Below are positions 34,378 to 42,119 of a stretch of DNA of 64,000 bases, piece by piece. This DNA comes from Prochlorococcus sp. AG-402-G06 (GTDB lineage: Bacteria; Cyanobacteriota; Cyanobacteriia; PCC-6307; Cyanobiaceae), in contig QCHR01000005.1 of the NCBI GenBank assembly GCA_003277985.1, positions 17,008-81,007 of the forward strand. The letters are read 5' to 3'. Position 1 is the stretch's first letter, and every line of letters starts with the position of its first letter. The notes beneath the pieces are model-generated. The model was given only the letters and a program-made list of their open reading frames with translations, was not told the origin of the DNA and made no database searches. The translations under genes and the position numbers were made by a program.

Positions 34378-34797
34378 TTGACTTTTGATCCTGGAGCTGC
34401 CTTTGAAACTAGGTCTATTGAATATCATCCCTCAAATGATATTTATGATCCAAATGTTGCATATGAAGCAGCAAATAATGAAGATTTCGAGCTTAGCGGT
34501 AGAGATCCAGTCCTTGGAGGGAAGTTAAGGGAAAAAGCCGTTTGGGTTGATGAGAGAAAATGCATTGGCTGTACATACTGCAGTTCAGTTGCTACTAACA
34601 CTTTTGCAATGGAGCCTGAACAAGGCAGAGCAAGAGCGTTTAGACAAGATGGAGATAGCGACGAATTAATACAAGAAGCCATAGATACCTGCCCTGTTGA
34701 TTGCATAGATTGGGTTTCTTTTGAAGACTTAATTTCATTGGAAGAAGTTTTAAAAAATCATCATTTTAGAAATTTAGGATTACCACCCGTTACTTGA
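34378..34797 (+). CDS. 4Fe-4S ferredoxin
   Basis: 139 residues from a TTG start. About 60 residues of polar lead precede the cluster-binding part CIGCTYC (Cys 62, 65, 68), with the fourth ligand in CPVDC (Cys 105; Cys 109 extra). This pattern binds a single [4Fe-4S] cluster. It belongs to a conserved cyanobacterial/plant type with a long N-terminal segment. It follows ycf35 by 15 bp and precedes an aldo/keto reductase by 15 bp, so it could be an electron partner for it (inference). Confidence 0.88.
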   Translation: MTFDPGAAFETRSIEYHPSNDIYDPNVAYEAANNEDFELSGRDPVLGGKLREKAVWVDERKCIGCTYCSSVATNTFAMEPEQGRARAFRQDGDSDELIQEAIDTCPVDCIDWVSFEDLISLEEVLKNHHFRNLGLPPVT

Positions 34798-34812
34798 TTT
34801 TTAAATATAGAA

Positions 34813-36039
34813 GTGTCAAGAATTAAAGATGGTAAAAACAATTCAATACCTAGAAGAAGATTTGGCCGAACAGAGATTCAGATGCCAGTCTTATCTCTTG
34901 GCGGGATGCGCTTTCAACAAAGCTGGAAGGATTTAGATCCTAAAGAAATTGATAATCAACAACAAGATATCTTACGAAAAACTATTAAGCTTGCGTCTCA
35001 AAAAGGTCTGCATCATATAGAAACTGCTCGTCATTATGGAACATCAGAGCGCCAGATAGGCTGGGCATTCGGTCAAATCGATGACCCAAACAGAATATTG
35101 CAAACGAAAATCCCACCAAATAATGACCCTTCGATATTTGAGCAGGAACTTGAGTTGAGTATGAGTAGATTAGGTTCTAAAAAAATTGATTTATTAGCTA
35201 TTCATGGAATCAATATGCCTGAGCACTTAGATATGACTATTCGTCCTAATGGATGTCTACAGATTGTTCGTCAATGGCAAAAAGATGGTCTTGTTGATCA
35301 TGTTGGCTTCTCAACTCATGCAAACGTTGACCTGATCATAAAAACAATTGAAACAGGACTTTTTGACTATGTTAATTTGCATTGGTATTTTATACGTCAG
35401 GAGAACGAAAGAGCTTTAAAAGCAGCGAATGCTAAAGATATGGGGGTCTTTATTATAAGTCCTACTGATAAGGGAGGTCATTTACATACACCGTCATTGA
35501 AACTTTTAGATTTATGTAATCCTTTGCATCCAATAGAATTTAATGATCTGTTTTGTTTAAGGGATAAAAGAATTCATACATTAAGTGTTGGAGCATCAAA
35601 GCCTGAAGATCTAGATATTCATTTAAGCGCAATCTCTAAAATGGATATAATGCATGGTTTGATTAATACTATAGAGAAAAGATTAGTTAATGCCTCATTT
35701 AAGTCGCTTGGAGAGTCATGGTTGACTACCTGGATGATAGGTTTACCTAGTTGGGACCATACTCCAGGAGAGATTAATATACCTGTTTTGCTATGGTTAA
35801 ATAATTTATTAGAGGCATGGGATATGGAAAGCTTTGCTAAAGACCGTTATGCTCTTTTAGGCAGAGGAGGACATTGGTTCCCAGGCTCAAACGCAGATTG
35901 TTTGGATTGTGAAGTAAGCGAGGATGATTTGAAAAAAGTTTTGATTAATAGCCCGTGGAGCTCTGAAATCCCTTTTATACTTAGAAAATTGAAAGACAGA
36001 TTGGGGGGAGAAAGAAGAGATAGATTATGGGGAATTTAG
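34813..36039 (+). CDS. Aldo/keto reductase family oxidoreductase
   Basis: 408 residues from a GTG start. The TIM-barrel AKR core is visible in RRRFGRTEIQMPVLSLGGMR, HHIETARHYGTSERQIGWAF (Tyr active site) and KIDLLAIHGI. Length exceeds the classical 320 because of an extra C-terminal helical part ending NADCLDCEVSEDD, where longer relatives carry a ferredoxin-like cluster; only two Cys remain here. Substrate is unknown. It is downstream of a ferredoxin gene, and its stop overlaps rsmG tail-to-tail by 4 bp. Confidence 0.88.
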   Translation: MSRIKDGKNNSIPRRRFGRTEIQMPVLSLGGMRFQQSWKDLDPKEIDNQQQDILRKTIKLASQKGLHHIETARHYGTSERQIGWAFGQIDDPNRILQTKIPPNNDPSIFEQELELSMSRLGSKKIDLLAIHGINMPEHLDMTIRPNGCLQIVRQWQKDGLVDHVGFSTHANVDLIIKTIETGLFDYVNLHWYFIRQENERALKAANAKDMGVFIISPTDKGGHLHTPSLKLLDLCNPLHPIEFNDLFCLRDKRIHTLSVGASKPEDLDIHLSAISKMDIMHGLINTIEKRLVNASFKSLGESWLTTWMIGLPSWDHTPGEINIPVLLWLNNLLEAWDMESFAKDRYALLGRGGHWFPGSNADCLDCEVSEDDLKKVLINSPWSSEIPFILRKLKDRLGGERRDRLWGI

Positions 36040-36782
36040 TAACCTAAAGGCTGTTTTTTGGGTTTGCCAATTGATCTTGGAAATTGATTGGGACATTTAT
36101 TAATACAATTAATCCTAATAATATTCCTAATACCGCGATTATTAGGGAGTACGAATTTATGTGTTCGTTGGATCTCTGCATTTAATTCAGTTAAAGCTTT
36201 TTTTAGAATTTGATGCTCTGCTTCACTCCAGCCTCCTTTAAATATGAGCGCTTGACCTGTCGAATTTAAAAAAGGGACGAGATATTCTGCTACTACATTT
36301 GCAGAAGCAACTGCTCTTGCAATGGCATAGTCATAATTACTTCGAAGGATTGGATCCCTTCCTGCTGTCTCAGCTCTTTCAGTTACGACTGTTATACGAG
36401 AATTCAATCCAATTTCTTGAGAAACTTCTTTCAGAAAATTCGTTTTTTTACTTGAAGAATCTAAAAGAGTAATATTTGAATTTGGCATTGCTATAGCGAT
36501 GGCTATACCAGGGAATCCACAGCCAGAACCAATATCTATATATTTATGAGAAAGTTCAGGGTATTGTAGTTCTTCATGCAGTGGCAACAAGCTGTCACAT
36601 ACTTGTGCTGTCCAGAAATCATCTCCATCAACTAAACGAGTCAGGTTTGTCTTCTTATTCCATTCTTTAAGTAATTCTTGCAAATGGATAAATTGAGCTA
36701 ATTGTTTTTTGCTTGGCACCCATTTTAGCTCATTCCATATCATGAGATGATTTGCTTCTTTGTTGTTTTTATAAGTAGGCAT
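36036..36782 (-). CDS. rsmG: 16S rRNA (guanine527-N7)-methyltransferase RsmG
   Basis: 248 residues. The SAM-binding site is IDIGSGCGFPGIAIAIA (about 86-102), and the N-terminal helix LKEWNKKTNLTRLVDGDDFW is typical. It methylates G527 of 16S rRNA. It stands alone on the minus strand, divergent from the J-domain gene by 77 bp. A short basic tail (GKPKKQPLGY) follows the core. Confidence 0.95.
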   Translation of the reverse strand: MPTYKNNKEANHLMIWNELKWVPSKKQLAQFIHLQELLKEWNKKTNLTRLVDGDDFWTAQVCDSLLPLHEELQYPELSHKYIDIGSGCGFPGIAIAIAMPNSNITLLDSSSKKTNFLKEVSQEIGLNSRITVVTERAETAGRDPILRSNYDYAIARAVASANVVAEYLVPFLNSTGQALIFKGGWSEAEHQILKKALTELNAEIQRTHKFVLPNNRGIRNIIRINCINKCPNQFPRSIGKPKKQPLGY

Positions 36783-36859
36783 TTTGAATTGTTTTTTAAA
36801 TAGTCAGTCCTGAGATATTTAGATAAAATCTATACATTATTAGATCATATTTTCTTTAG

Positions 36860-37300
36860 TTGACCTCTTCCTCTAATTGTTACGAACTGCTGGGTGTCTC
36901 TAACTCTGCCAGCAACGCAGAGCTTAGAAAAGCTTTTCGTCAATTAAGTAAGCAACTTCATCCGGATACGACATCTTTGCCAAGTGATGAAGCGACAAGG
37001 CAATTTCAAAATGTTTGTGAGGCTTATGATTTATTAAGTGATCCTGTCTTAAGGGCAAACTATGACTTGTCTATTGAAAAAGAGAATAATCTTATAAGTC
37101 AGAAAAAAGAACCTTATTTAAAGAATATACAACCTGTACAATTTTCTAAGTCGATCGGAGTAAGGCGACCATTATCAGGAGGTGAACTGTTTTCCCTTCT
37201 TCTTTTAATCACCTCTATAATCTTAAGCCTGGCTTTAGGAGTGCTTATTGCTTTTTTAAGAGGCGGAAACTTGAATTTTACTCCAAGTTGGTTGATTTAA
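36860..37300 (+). CDS. J-domain protein with C-terminal membrane helix
   Basis: 146 residues from a TTG start. Residues about 6-68 form a J domain (YELLGVSNSASNAELRKAFR and the signature QLHPD in place of the usual HPD context, here KQLHPDTT). It lacks the Gly-rich and zinc-finger parts of true DnaJ. Near the C-terminus a hydrophobic helix (FSLLLLITSIILSLALGVLIAFL) would anchor it to a membrane. It probably recruits DnaK to the membrane (inference). Confidence 0.9.
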   Translation: MTSSSNCYELLGVSNSASNAELRKAFRQLSKQLHPDTTSLPSDEATRQFQNVCEAYDLLSDPVLRANYDLSIEKENNLISQKKEPYLKNIQPVQFSKSIGVRRPLSGGELFSLLLLITSIILSLALGVLIAFLRGGNLNFTPSWLI

Positions 37301-37363
37301 TCTTAATTTCAGAAATAATTACATTGCTAAGCTAAGTGCTTAGAATCTTGGAAAGAAAAAATT

Positions 37364-38689
37364 CTAGGATAGAGAATTTAAGCCCTCTTGGATTCCAAAA
37401 TAGCATTTTTCTAGTTCTTCATCTGTGATACATAGTGGTGGCATTAGATAAACTACATCTCCTAATGGCCTAATGAAAACACCAACCTTCAATGCACTTT
37501 CTTTCATGATTCTCCCAACGGAACTTAAATACCCTTTTTTACCTTTCACTTTAATATTAAAAGCAGCAATGGATCCTGTAATTCTCGGGCATTCAATTCT
37601 TGGATCTTTAACTATTTTTTGTAGATGAGGTAGATGACGTGACTCGAAATCCAAATATTTTTCAGGGGAGTTCTCTAAAAGATCTAAGCTAGCATTAGCA
37701 GCGGCGCAGCCTAAAGGGTTAGCTGTAAAACTATGACCATGCCAGAAAGTTTGCCTTGGATCTTCACCAAGGAAACCCTCAGAAATTCTTCTGCTAGACA
37801 TAGTGACTCCCATAGGAAGGAATCCGCCGGTTAACCCTTTTGAGAGCGATATAAGGTCTGGCTTTAATCCTGCTCTTTGAAAAGCGAATAGTTCTCCACA
37901 CCTTCCAAAGCCAGTTAAGACTTCATCTGTAATAAGTAAAGAATTAGCCTGGCGAATTCTTTTTTCGACTTCTACTAAAAATTCTGAACGAACCATTCGC
38001 ATACCTCCAGCCCCTTGCACTAATGGCTCAAGAATTACCGCAATAGTTGGTTCCTTTAGGAGGTGGTCAAGAGTTTCTAAAACATCCTTTTCTCGTCTTT
38101 CAAAATCTTCATCGCCCCACCATGTCTCCGGCCAAGGGACTCTGCTAACAGGAAATAGCATTTGATCAAAAGGCTCACTAAATATATTTCGTTCACCTAC
38201 TGCCATTGCCCCAAATGTATCTCCATGGTAGGCACCTTCAAATGCAATGATTTGAGATCTATTATCACCTTTATTTTTCCACCATTGACGAGCCATTTTT
38301 AAAGCTACTTCTACTGCTGTAGAGCCATTATCTGAAAAGAATAACTTTTCTAGACCTGTTAATTTACTCAGTCGATTAGCTAATAGCTCAGCTTGAGGAT
38401 GAGTGAAATCTGCAAAGATAATTTGTTCTAGAAGCTCTGCTTGAGTTGCGATAGCCTTAGCAATATATTCATTTGCATGACCATGAAGAGTGACCCACCA
38501 ACTGCTTATACCATCGATTATTGGAGCTCTGTCTTTAGGAAGTAGAAGGGCGCCTTTTGCTTCTTCAACCAATAATTGAGGCTTAGATGATGTAAGTTGG
38601 GTGAATGGTGGCCATATATGAGGATTCTGAATAGTTTGATTTGAATTTTCTTTCTCATTCATCAAATTTAGTTTTTCCTCTTGTTTCAT
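37364..38689 (-). CDS. bioA: Adenosylmethionine-8-amino-7-oxononanoate aminotransferase
   Basis: 441 residues. A PLP enzyme that converts KAPA to DAPA in biotin synthesis. Motifs include ISSWWVTLHGHA, FFSDNGSTAVEVALKMARQWW, LLITDEVLTGFGR and the PLP-Lys region SLSKGLTGGFLPMG. The first nine residues before LMNEKEN are of uncertain use. It is the last gene of the bioF-bioK-bioC-bioD-bioA run, 51 bp after bioD. bioB is not in the window. Confidence 0.96.
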   Translation of the reverse strand: MKQEEKLNLMNEKENSNQTIQNPHIWPPFTQLTSSKPQLLVEEAKGALLLPKDRAPIIDGISSWWVTLHGHANEYIAKAIATQAELLEQIIFADFTHPQAELLANRLSKLTGLEKLFFSDNGSTAVEVALKMARQWWKNKGDNRSQIIAFEGAYHGDTFGAMAVGERNIFSEPFDQMLFPVSRVPWPETWWGDEDFERREKDVLETLDHLLKEPTIAVILEPLVQGAGGMRMVRSEFLVEVEKRIRQANSLLITDEVLTGFGRCGELFAFQRAGLKPDLISLSKGLTGGFLPMGVTMSSRRISEGFLGEDPRQTFWHGHSFTANPLGCAAANASLDLLENSPEKYLDFESRHLPHLQKIVKDPRIECPRITGSIAAFNIKVKGKKGYLSSVGRIMKESALKVGVFIRPLGDVVYLMPPLCITDEELEKCYFGIQEGLNSLS

Positions 38690-38740
38690 TTAACTAGATT
38701 GACGTCAAAATAATCTTTTGATTAAGAAAAAAATAAAATT

Positions 38741-39391
38741 TTAATTTTGAATGTATTTTTTAAGTTTTTGATCTAAGTGCTGTTTATTCCATTCTTGTAA
38801 AAGTACTTTTGCATTGACTTCGTCAAAGATAGGAAGACTTGCAAGAACTTTAGTATCTCCAAACTGCTCTAGAGTCTTCGGATTGTCTTTGTGTGGAGGG
38901 CCGTTTAATACTATTCCTAATACATTTAAATTTCTGTGTCTCAAGGCTTCTAGACTTAACAAGGTGTGATTGAGAGTGCCAAGACCGCTCCTGGCTACAA
39001 GAATTATTGGCGCTCCCCAAACCTTTAATTGGTCTATTTGTAGCCAATCCCGATTTAAAGGAACCATTAAACCACCTGCAGTCTCGATGATTATTAATTC
39101 ATCAAGGTCAGGTAATTTTAAATTGCTTGGTTCAATAAAACCAGACTCCTGTTCGGCAGCCCAGTGAGGAGAGACAGGAGCCTTGAATTTATATCTTTCA
39201 GAAAGATAGCGGTTAGGTTCAAGATTTAAGAGATTGCAAACAGTTTTGGTATCTGTACCTTCCTCTGTTCCACTTTGAATGGGTTTCCAGTAGATACTTT
39301 TAAGACCTTGGACGAAAAAACTACTAACTATTGTTTTACCTACATCTGTATCTGTACCACAAATAATAATTCTTTTTTTGAAAGCACTCAT
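38741..39391 (-). CDS. bioD: Dethiobiotin synthetase
   Basis: About 216 residues. It closes the ureido ring of dethiobiotin using CO2 and ATP. The P-loop GTDTDVGKT follows MSAFKKRIIIC. The track start at 39421 adds ten residues; the ATG at 39391 is preferred because it overlaps the bioC stop as ATGA and sits right before the conserved start. ETAGGLMVPLNRDWLQID is the second nucleotide-binding region. Confidence 0.95.
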   Translation of the reverse strand: MSAFKKRIIICGTDTDVGKTIVSSFFVQGLKSIYWKPIQSGTEEGTDTKTVCNLLNLEPNRYLSERYKFKAPVSPHWAAEQESGFIEPSNLKLPDLDELIIIETAGGLMVPLNRDWLQIDQLKVWGAPIILVARSGLGTLNHTLLSLEALRHRNLNVLGIVLNGPPHKDNPKTLEQFGDTKVLASLPIFDEVNAKVLLQEWNKQHLDQKLKKYIQN

Positions 39392-40143
39392 CGCTTTATT
39401 AATAAAAACTGAATTGACCAACTAAGGCTTACTTTTTTATCCTCGTTGGAAATTGGCCAAAAAGACAATAGATGTCGCCAATCTGAAACACTTAATTGTT
39501 CCTTCTGACTGCTTTGTGCTCCGACCTTGATCATCGGTCTTAATAAAGAAGTTGCCTTCTTTGCTGTTTGTTTGATAACTTCAATTTTATTATATAAAAT
39601 ACTTTGCTTCGGAACGACTCTCATGAGTGAGTCGTATGATGGTAAATCAAGAGCAGTACATGTTAAATTTGCCTTTTCTGCAGCTTCATACCACTCTGGA
39701 AAACTTCCCTTGATTGGTATTGCTAAAGCAATACATCCATCTAAACTTAGAGAATTCAACCATTCCTTAAGTTTCTTTTGTGGATTATCAAGCCAATGTA
39801 AAACAAAACTTGAAGCTAACAAATTTGGTTTTTCAGACCACTTAGGTAACCCATTATTTAAATCCCAAAGTTGTTTAATACTCTTTTCTGAATGTTGATC
39901 AATCATCTTTTTTGAATTATCCAATCTCACTACATATTGGCTTGGATGTAGATCTTCTAATGATTTAGCGAGTAGTCCAGTGCCAGAGCCAAGGTCAACC
40001 CATAGTCCATGTTTAATTGAATGATGAGAACATATTTTTGCAAGTTTTAAAGCAGTACTTTTTTGAATTGATGCTGATTCGTTATAACTTAATGCAGCTT
40101 CGTTGAAGTTTTTATTAACTTGGCTAGACCATGTTTTTTGCAT
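39388..40143 (-). CDS. bioC: Malonyl-ACP O-methyltransferase BioC
   Basis: About 251 residues. It methylates malonyl-ACP so that fatty acid synthesis can build pimeloyl-ACP methyl ester. The SAM site is LWVDLGSGTGLLAKSLEDL, and the opening VNKNFNEAALSYNESASIQK is typical of BioC. The ATG at 40143 is preferred to the TTG two codons upstream. It overlaps bioK upstream by 20 bp and bioD downstream by 4 bp. Without such an enzyme the pathway has no start, so its presence supports complete biotin synthesis. Confidence 0.92.
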   Translation of the reverse strand: MQKTWSSQVNKNFNEAALSYNESASIQKSTALKLAKICSHHSIKHGLWVDLGSGTGLLAKSLEDLHPSQYVVRLDNSKKMIDQHSEKSIKQLWDLNNGLPKWSEKPNLLASSFVLHWLDNPQKKLKEWLNSLSLDGCIALAIPIKGSFPEWYEAAEKANLTCTALDLPSYDSLMRVVPKQSILYNKIEVIKQTAKKATSLLRPMIKVGAQSSQKEQLSVSDWRHLLSFWPISNEDKKVSLSWSIQFLLIKR

Positions 40144-40852
40144 GATCAAATTCTAGCCAGTGTTTGACTTTTTTGATATTTTTAATTTTTGTGATGGAAT
40201 GCCCGTCGTCTTGCAGGTTGATGATAGTTGGTACGGTCTCTAAGTGGTTTATTAAATCCTCAGCGAGTTTTTTTTTCGTTTTATTATCTAAAATATAGTC
40301 TTGTTCACTGTTAACAATAAGTACTTTGGCAGAATTGCTTAAGCCAATTGGTAGAGAATCAGAATTTATAAGAAGTTTTAAATCATTTTTTAGTCTCAAC
40401 CTTCCTGAATCTGAGATATGCAGGAGATTTGACTTAGATGACTTAATATCTAATTGATTTGGTTTATGAGCTTTTATATGAAATTTTCTTAACATAGCTG
40501 ATTCATCAGGCGTATTAATTACATTCATCATCCTGTTGAGGGCCAGTTTTATAGGACGATTCTCTTTGCTATTTGGAATAAAACGACTAAAACTATTTAT
40601 TAATACAACATGAGTAGCTGAGTGTAAAACTTTTTTATCTATCAAATGTGAACCAAGAGAGTGACATATAGCAACTCTTTTTACTTCGACTTGATTTAAG
40701 TTGTTATTCCATTTGGGTGTATGAGGACTTATATATTTATATCCGCGTTCAGAAGTTTGCCATTCCCAATCACAACTTTTAAATATCTTTTCCCAATTCG
40801 ACCATTGATGACTATCACCAGCCCAGCCATGCATAGCAATTATTTCTTTCAT
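40124..40852 (-). CDS. bioK: Alpha/beta hydrolase, probable pimeloyl-ACP methyl ester esterase (BioK type)
   Basis: 242 residues. Hydrolase features are the oxyanion loop HGWAGDSHQW, the nucleophile elbow CHSLGSH (Ser), an acid in NSEQDY and a catalytic His in DDGHSI. Gene order places it between bioF and bioC, where BioH, BioG or BioK enzymes free pimeloyl-ACP from its methyl ester. BioK is the form described in marine picocyanobacteria. Assignment rests on motif plus context, not on a sequence search. Its start overlaps the bioF stop by 4 bp. Confidence 0.85.
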   Translation of the reverse strand: MKEIIAMHGWAGDSHQWSNWEKIFKSCDWEWQTSERGYKYISPHTPKWNNNLNQVEVKRVAICHSLGSHLIDKKVLHSATHVVLINSFSRFIPNSKENRPIKLALNRMMNVINTPDESAMLRKFHIKAHKPNQLDIKSSKSNLLHISDSGRLRLKNDLKLLINSDSLPIGLSNSAKVLIVNSEQDYILDNKTKKKLAEDLINHLETVPTIINLQDDGHSITKIKNIKKVKHWLEFDHAKNMV

Positions 40853-41991
40853 TTGTTTTTAAGAACTTCGATAAGTTTTTCGAAGGCCTCATCGGGAGTA
40901 TTCCTCCTAATCACTAGCCTGAGTCTAGATTTACCTTCAGGGACAGTTGGTGGACGGATCGCAACAGTAAGAAGGCCTTTTGTCTCAAGGCTCTTTTGAT
41001 AGTCCATGGCTAATTCATCTGAACCAAGGATTATGGAGATTATTGGACCTTCTCCAACAGGGCGTTGCCACCCAACTTGAGACAATTTGTCTCTAATAGC
41101 TATTGATTTTTCTTTCAGTTCGCTACCCCAGTTAGGGTTGCTTTCAATTAGATTTAATGCGGCCAAAGCACTTGCACAAAGTGGAGGGGCTAGAGCAGTT
41201 GTATAGCGAAATGCCCCACAGTTTTGTATTAAATCTTCTCCTGTTATTTTATCTGTTGCTAGAAATGCTCCCCCACTTCCAAATGCTTTTCCAAAGGTCC
41301 CGCTGATAATTGATATTGGTTCTTTCAGTCCAAAAGATTCCCCTCTTCCTCCTGGACCCATAACGCCGAAAGCATGAGCTTCGTCTATCAGTAACTTTGA
41401 ATCATATTTGATGCATAGTTTTGAAATTTCTTTTATGGGTGCTGTTGTACCCTCCATACTAAAAAGGCTTTCAGTAATTACTAAAGGTTGTTTTTGAGGA
41501 TTGCTTTGTCTGGATTTTTTTAAAAGTCTTTCTAGTTCAGATAAATTGTTGTGTTTGAATCTAATAAGCTTTGCTCCACTCGCTTTGACTCCAACGAGCA
41601 GAGAATGGTGTATCAGACGATCACAAATAACAGGTGTTTGACGATCAGTAAGTGCTAAAACTGCAGCCAGATTAGCCTGGAAACCACTCGGGTAAATTAA
41701 AACAATCTCACGATCAAGCCATTGGGCAAGTTTCGTTTCAAGTCTTTGATGAATATTTCTACTACCAGTAATAAATCTTGATCCTCCAGAACCAACTCCA
41801 TCAGTTTCTAGGGTTTTTCTGGCTGCCTGAATTAATAATGGATGTCTTGCTAGGTCTAGATAGTCATTACTCGCTAGGTCAATTAACGTGATTTGATTTT
41901 GATTTTCACCTATACCGATCAATTCTGATGATCTTTTCCCTGGAACCCAAGTCCTAAGTTTACGAATTCTAGAGTTAGGGATTGCAGGCAT
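40849..41991 (-). CDS. bioF: 8-amino-7-oxononanoate synthase
   Basis: 380 residues. A PLP enzyme that joins pimeloyl-ACP and alanine. Motifs are GVGSGGSRFITGSRNIHQRLE, DEAHAFGVMGPGGRG and the PLP-Lys region GTFGKAFGSGGAF. It is the first gene of the biotin operon, so the operon promoter should lie in the 128-bp spacer shared with the divergent helicase gene. Confidence 0.96.
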   Translation of the reverse strand: MPAIPNSRIRKLRTWVPGKRSSELIGIGENQNQITLIDLASNDYLDLARHPLLIQAARKTLETDGVGSGGSRFITGSRNIHQRLETKLAQWLDREIVLIYPSGFQANLAAVLALTDRQTPVICDRLIHHSLLVGVKASGAKLIRFKHNNLSELERLLKKSRQSNPQKQPLVITESLFSMEGTTAPIKEISKLCIKYDSKLLIDEAHAFGVMGPGGRGESFGLKEPISIISGTFGKAFGSGGAFLATDKITGEDLIQNCGAFRYTTALAPPLCASALAALNLIESNPNWGSELKEKSIAIRDKLSQVGWQRPVGEGPIISIILGSDELAMDYQKSLETKGLLTVAIRPPTVPEGKSRLRLVIRRNTPDEAFEKLIEVLKNK

Positions 41992-42119
41992 ATTGTTATT
42001 TTGTTTTCTGTAGTTAAAGATTTGGGTGTTGGCGTAACATTTTTTCTTTATTTCTTGATTTTATTATGTATCCACATCAAAAATCATGTGGTCATAGAAT
42101 ATTCCCCTAGGATTTAGCA

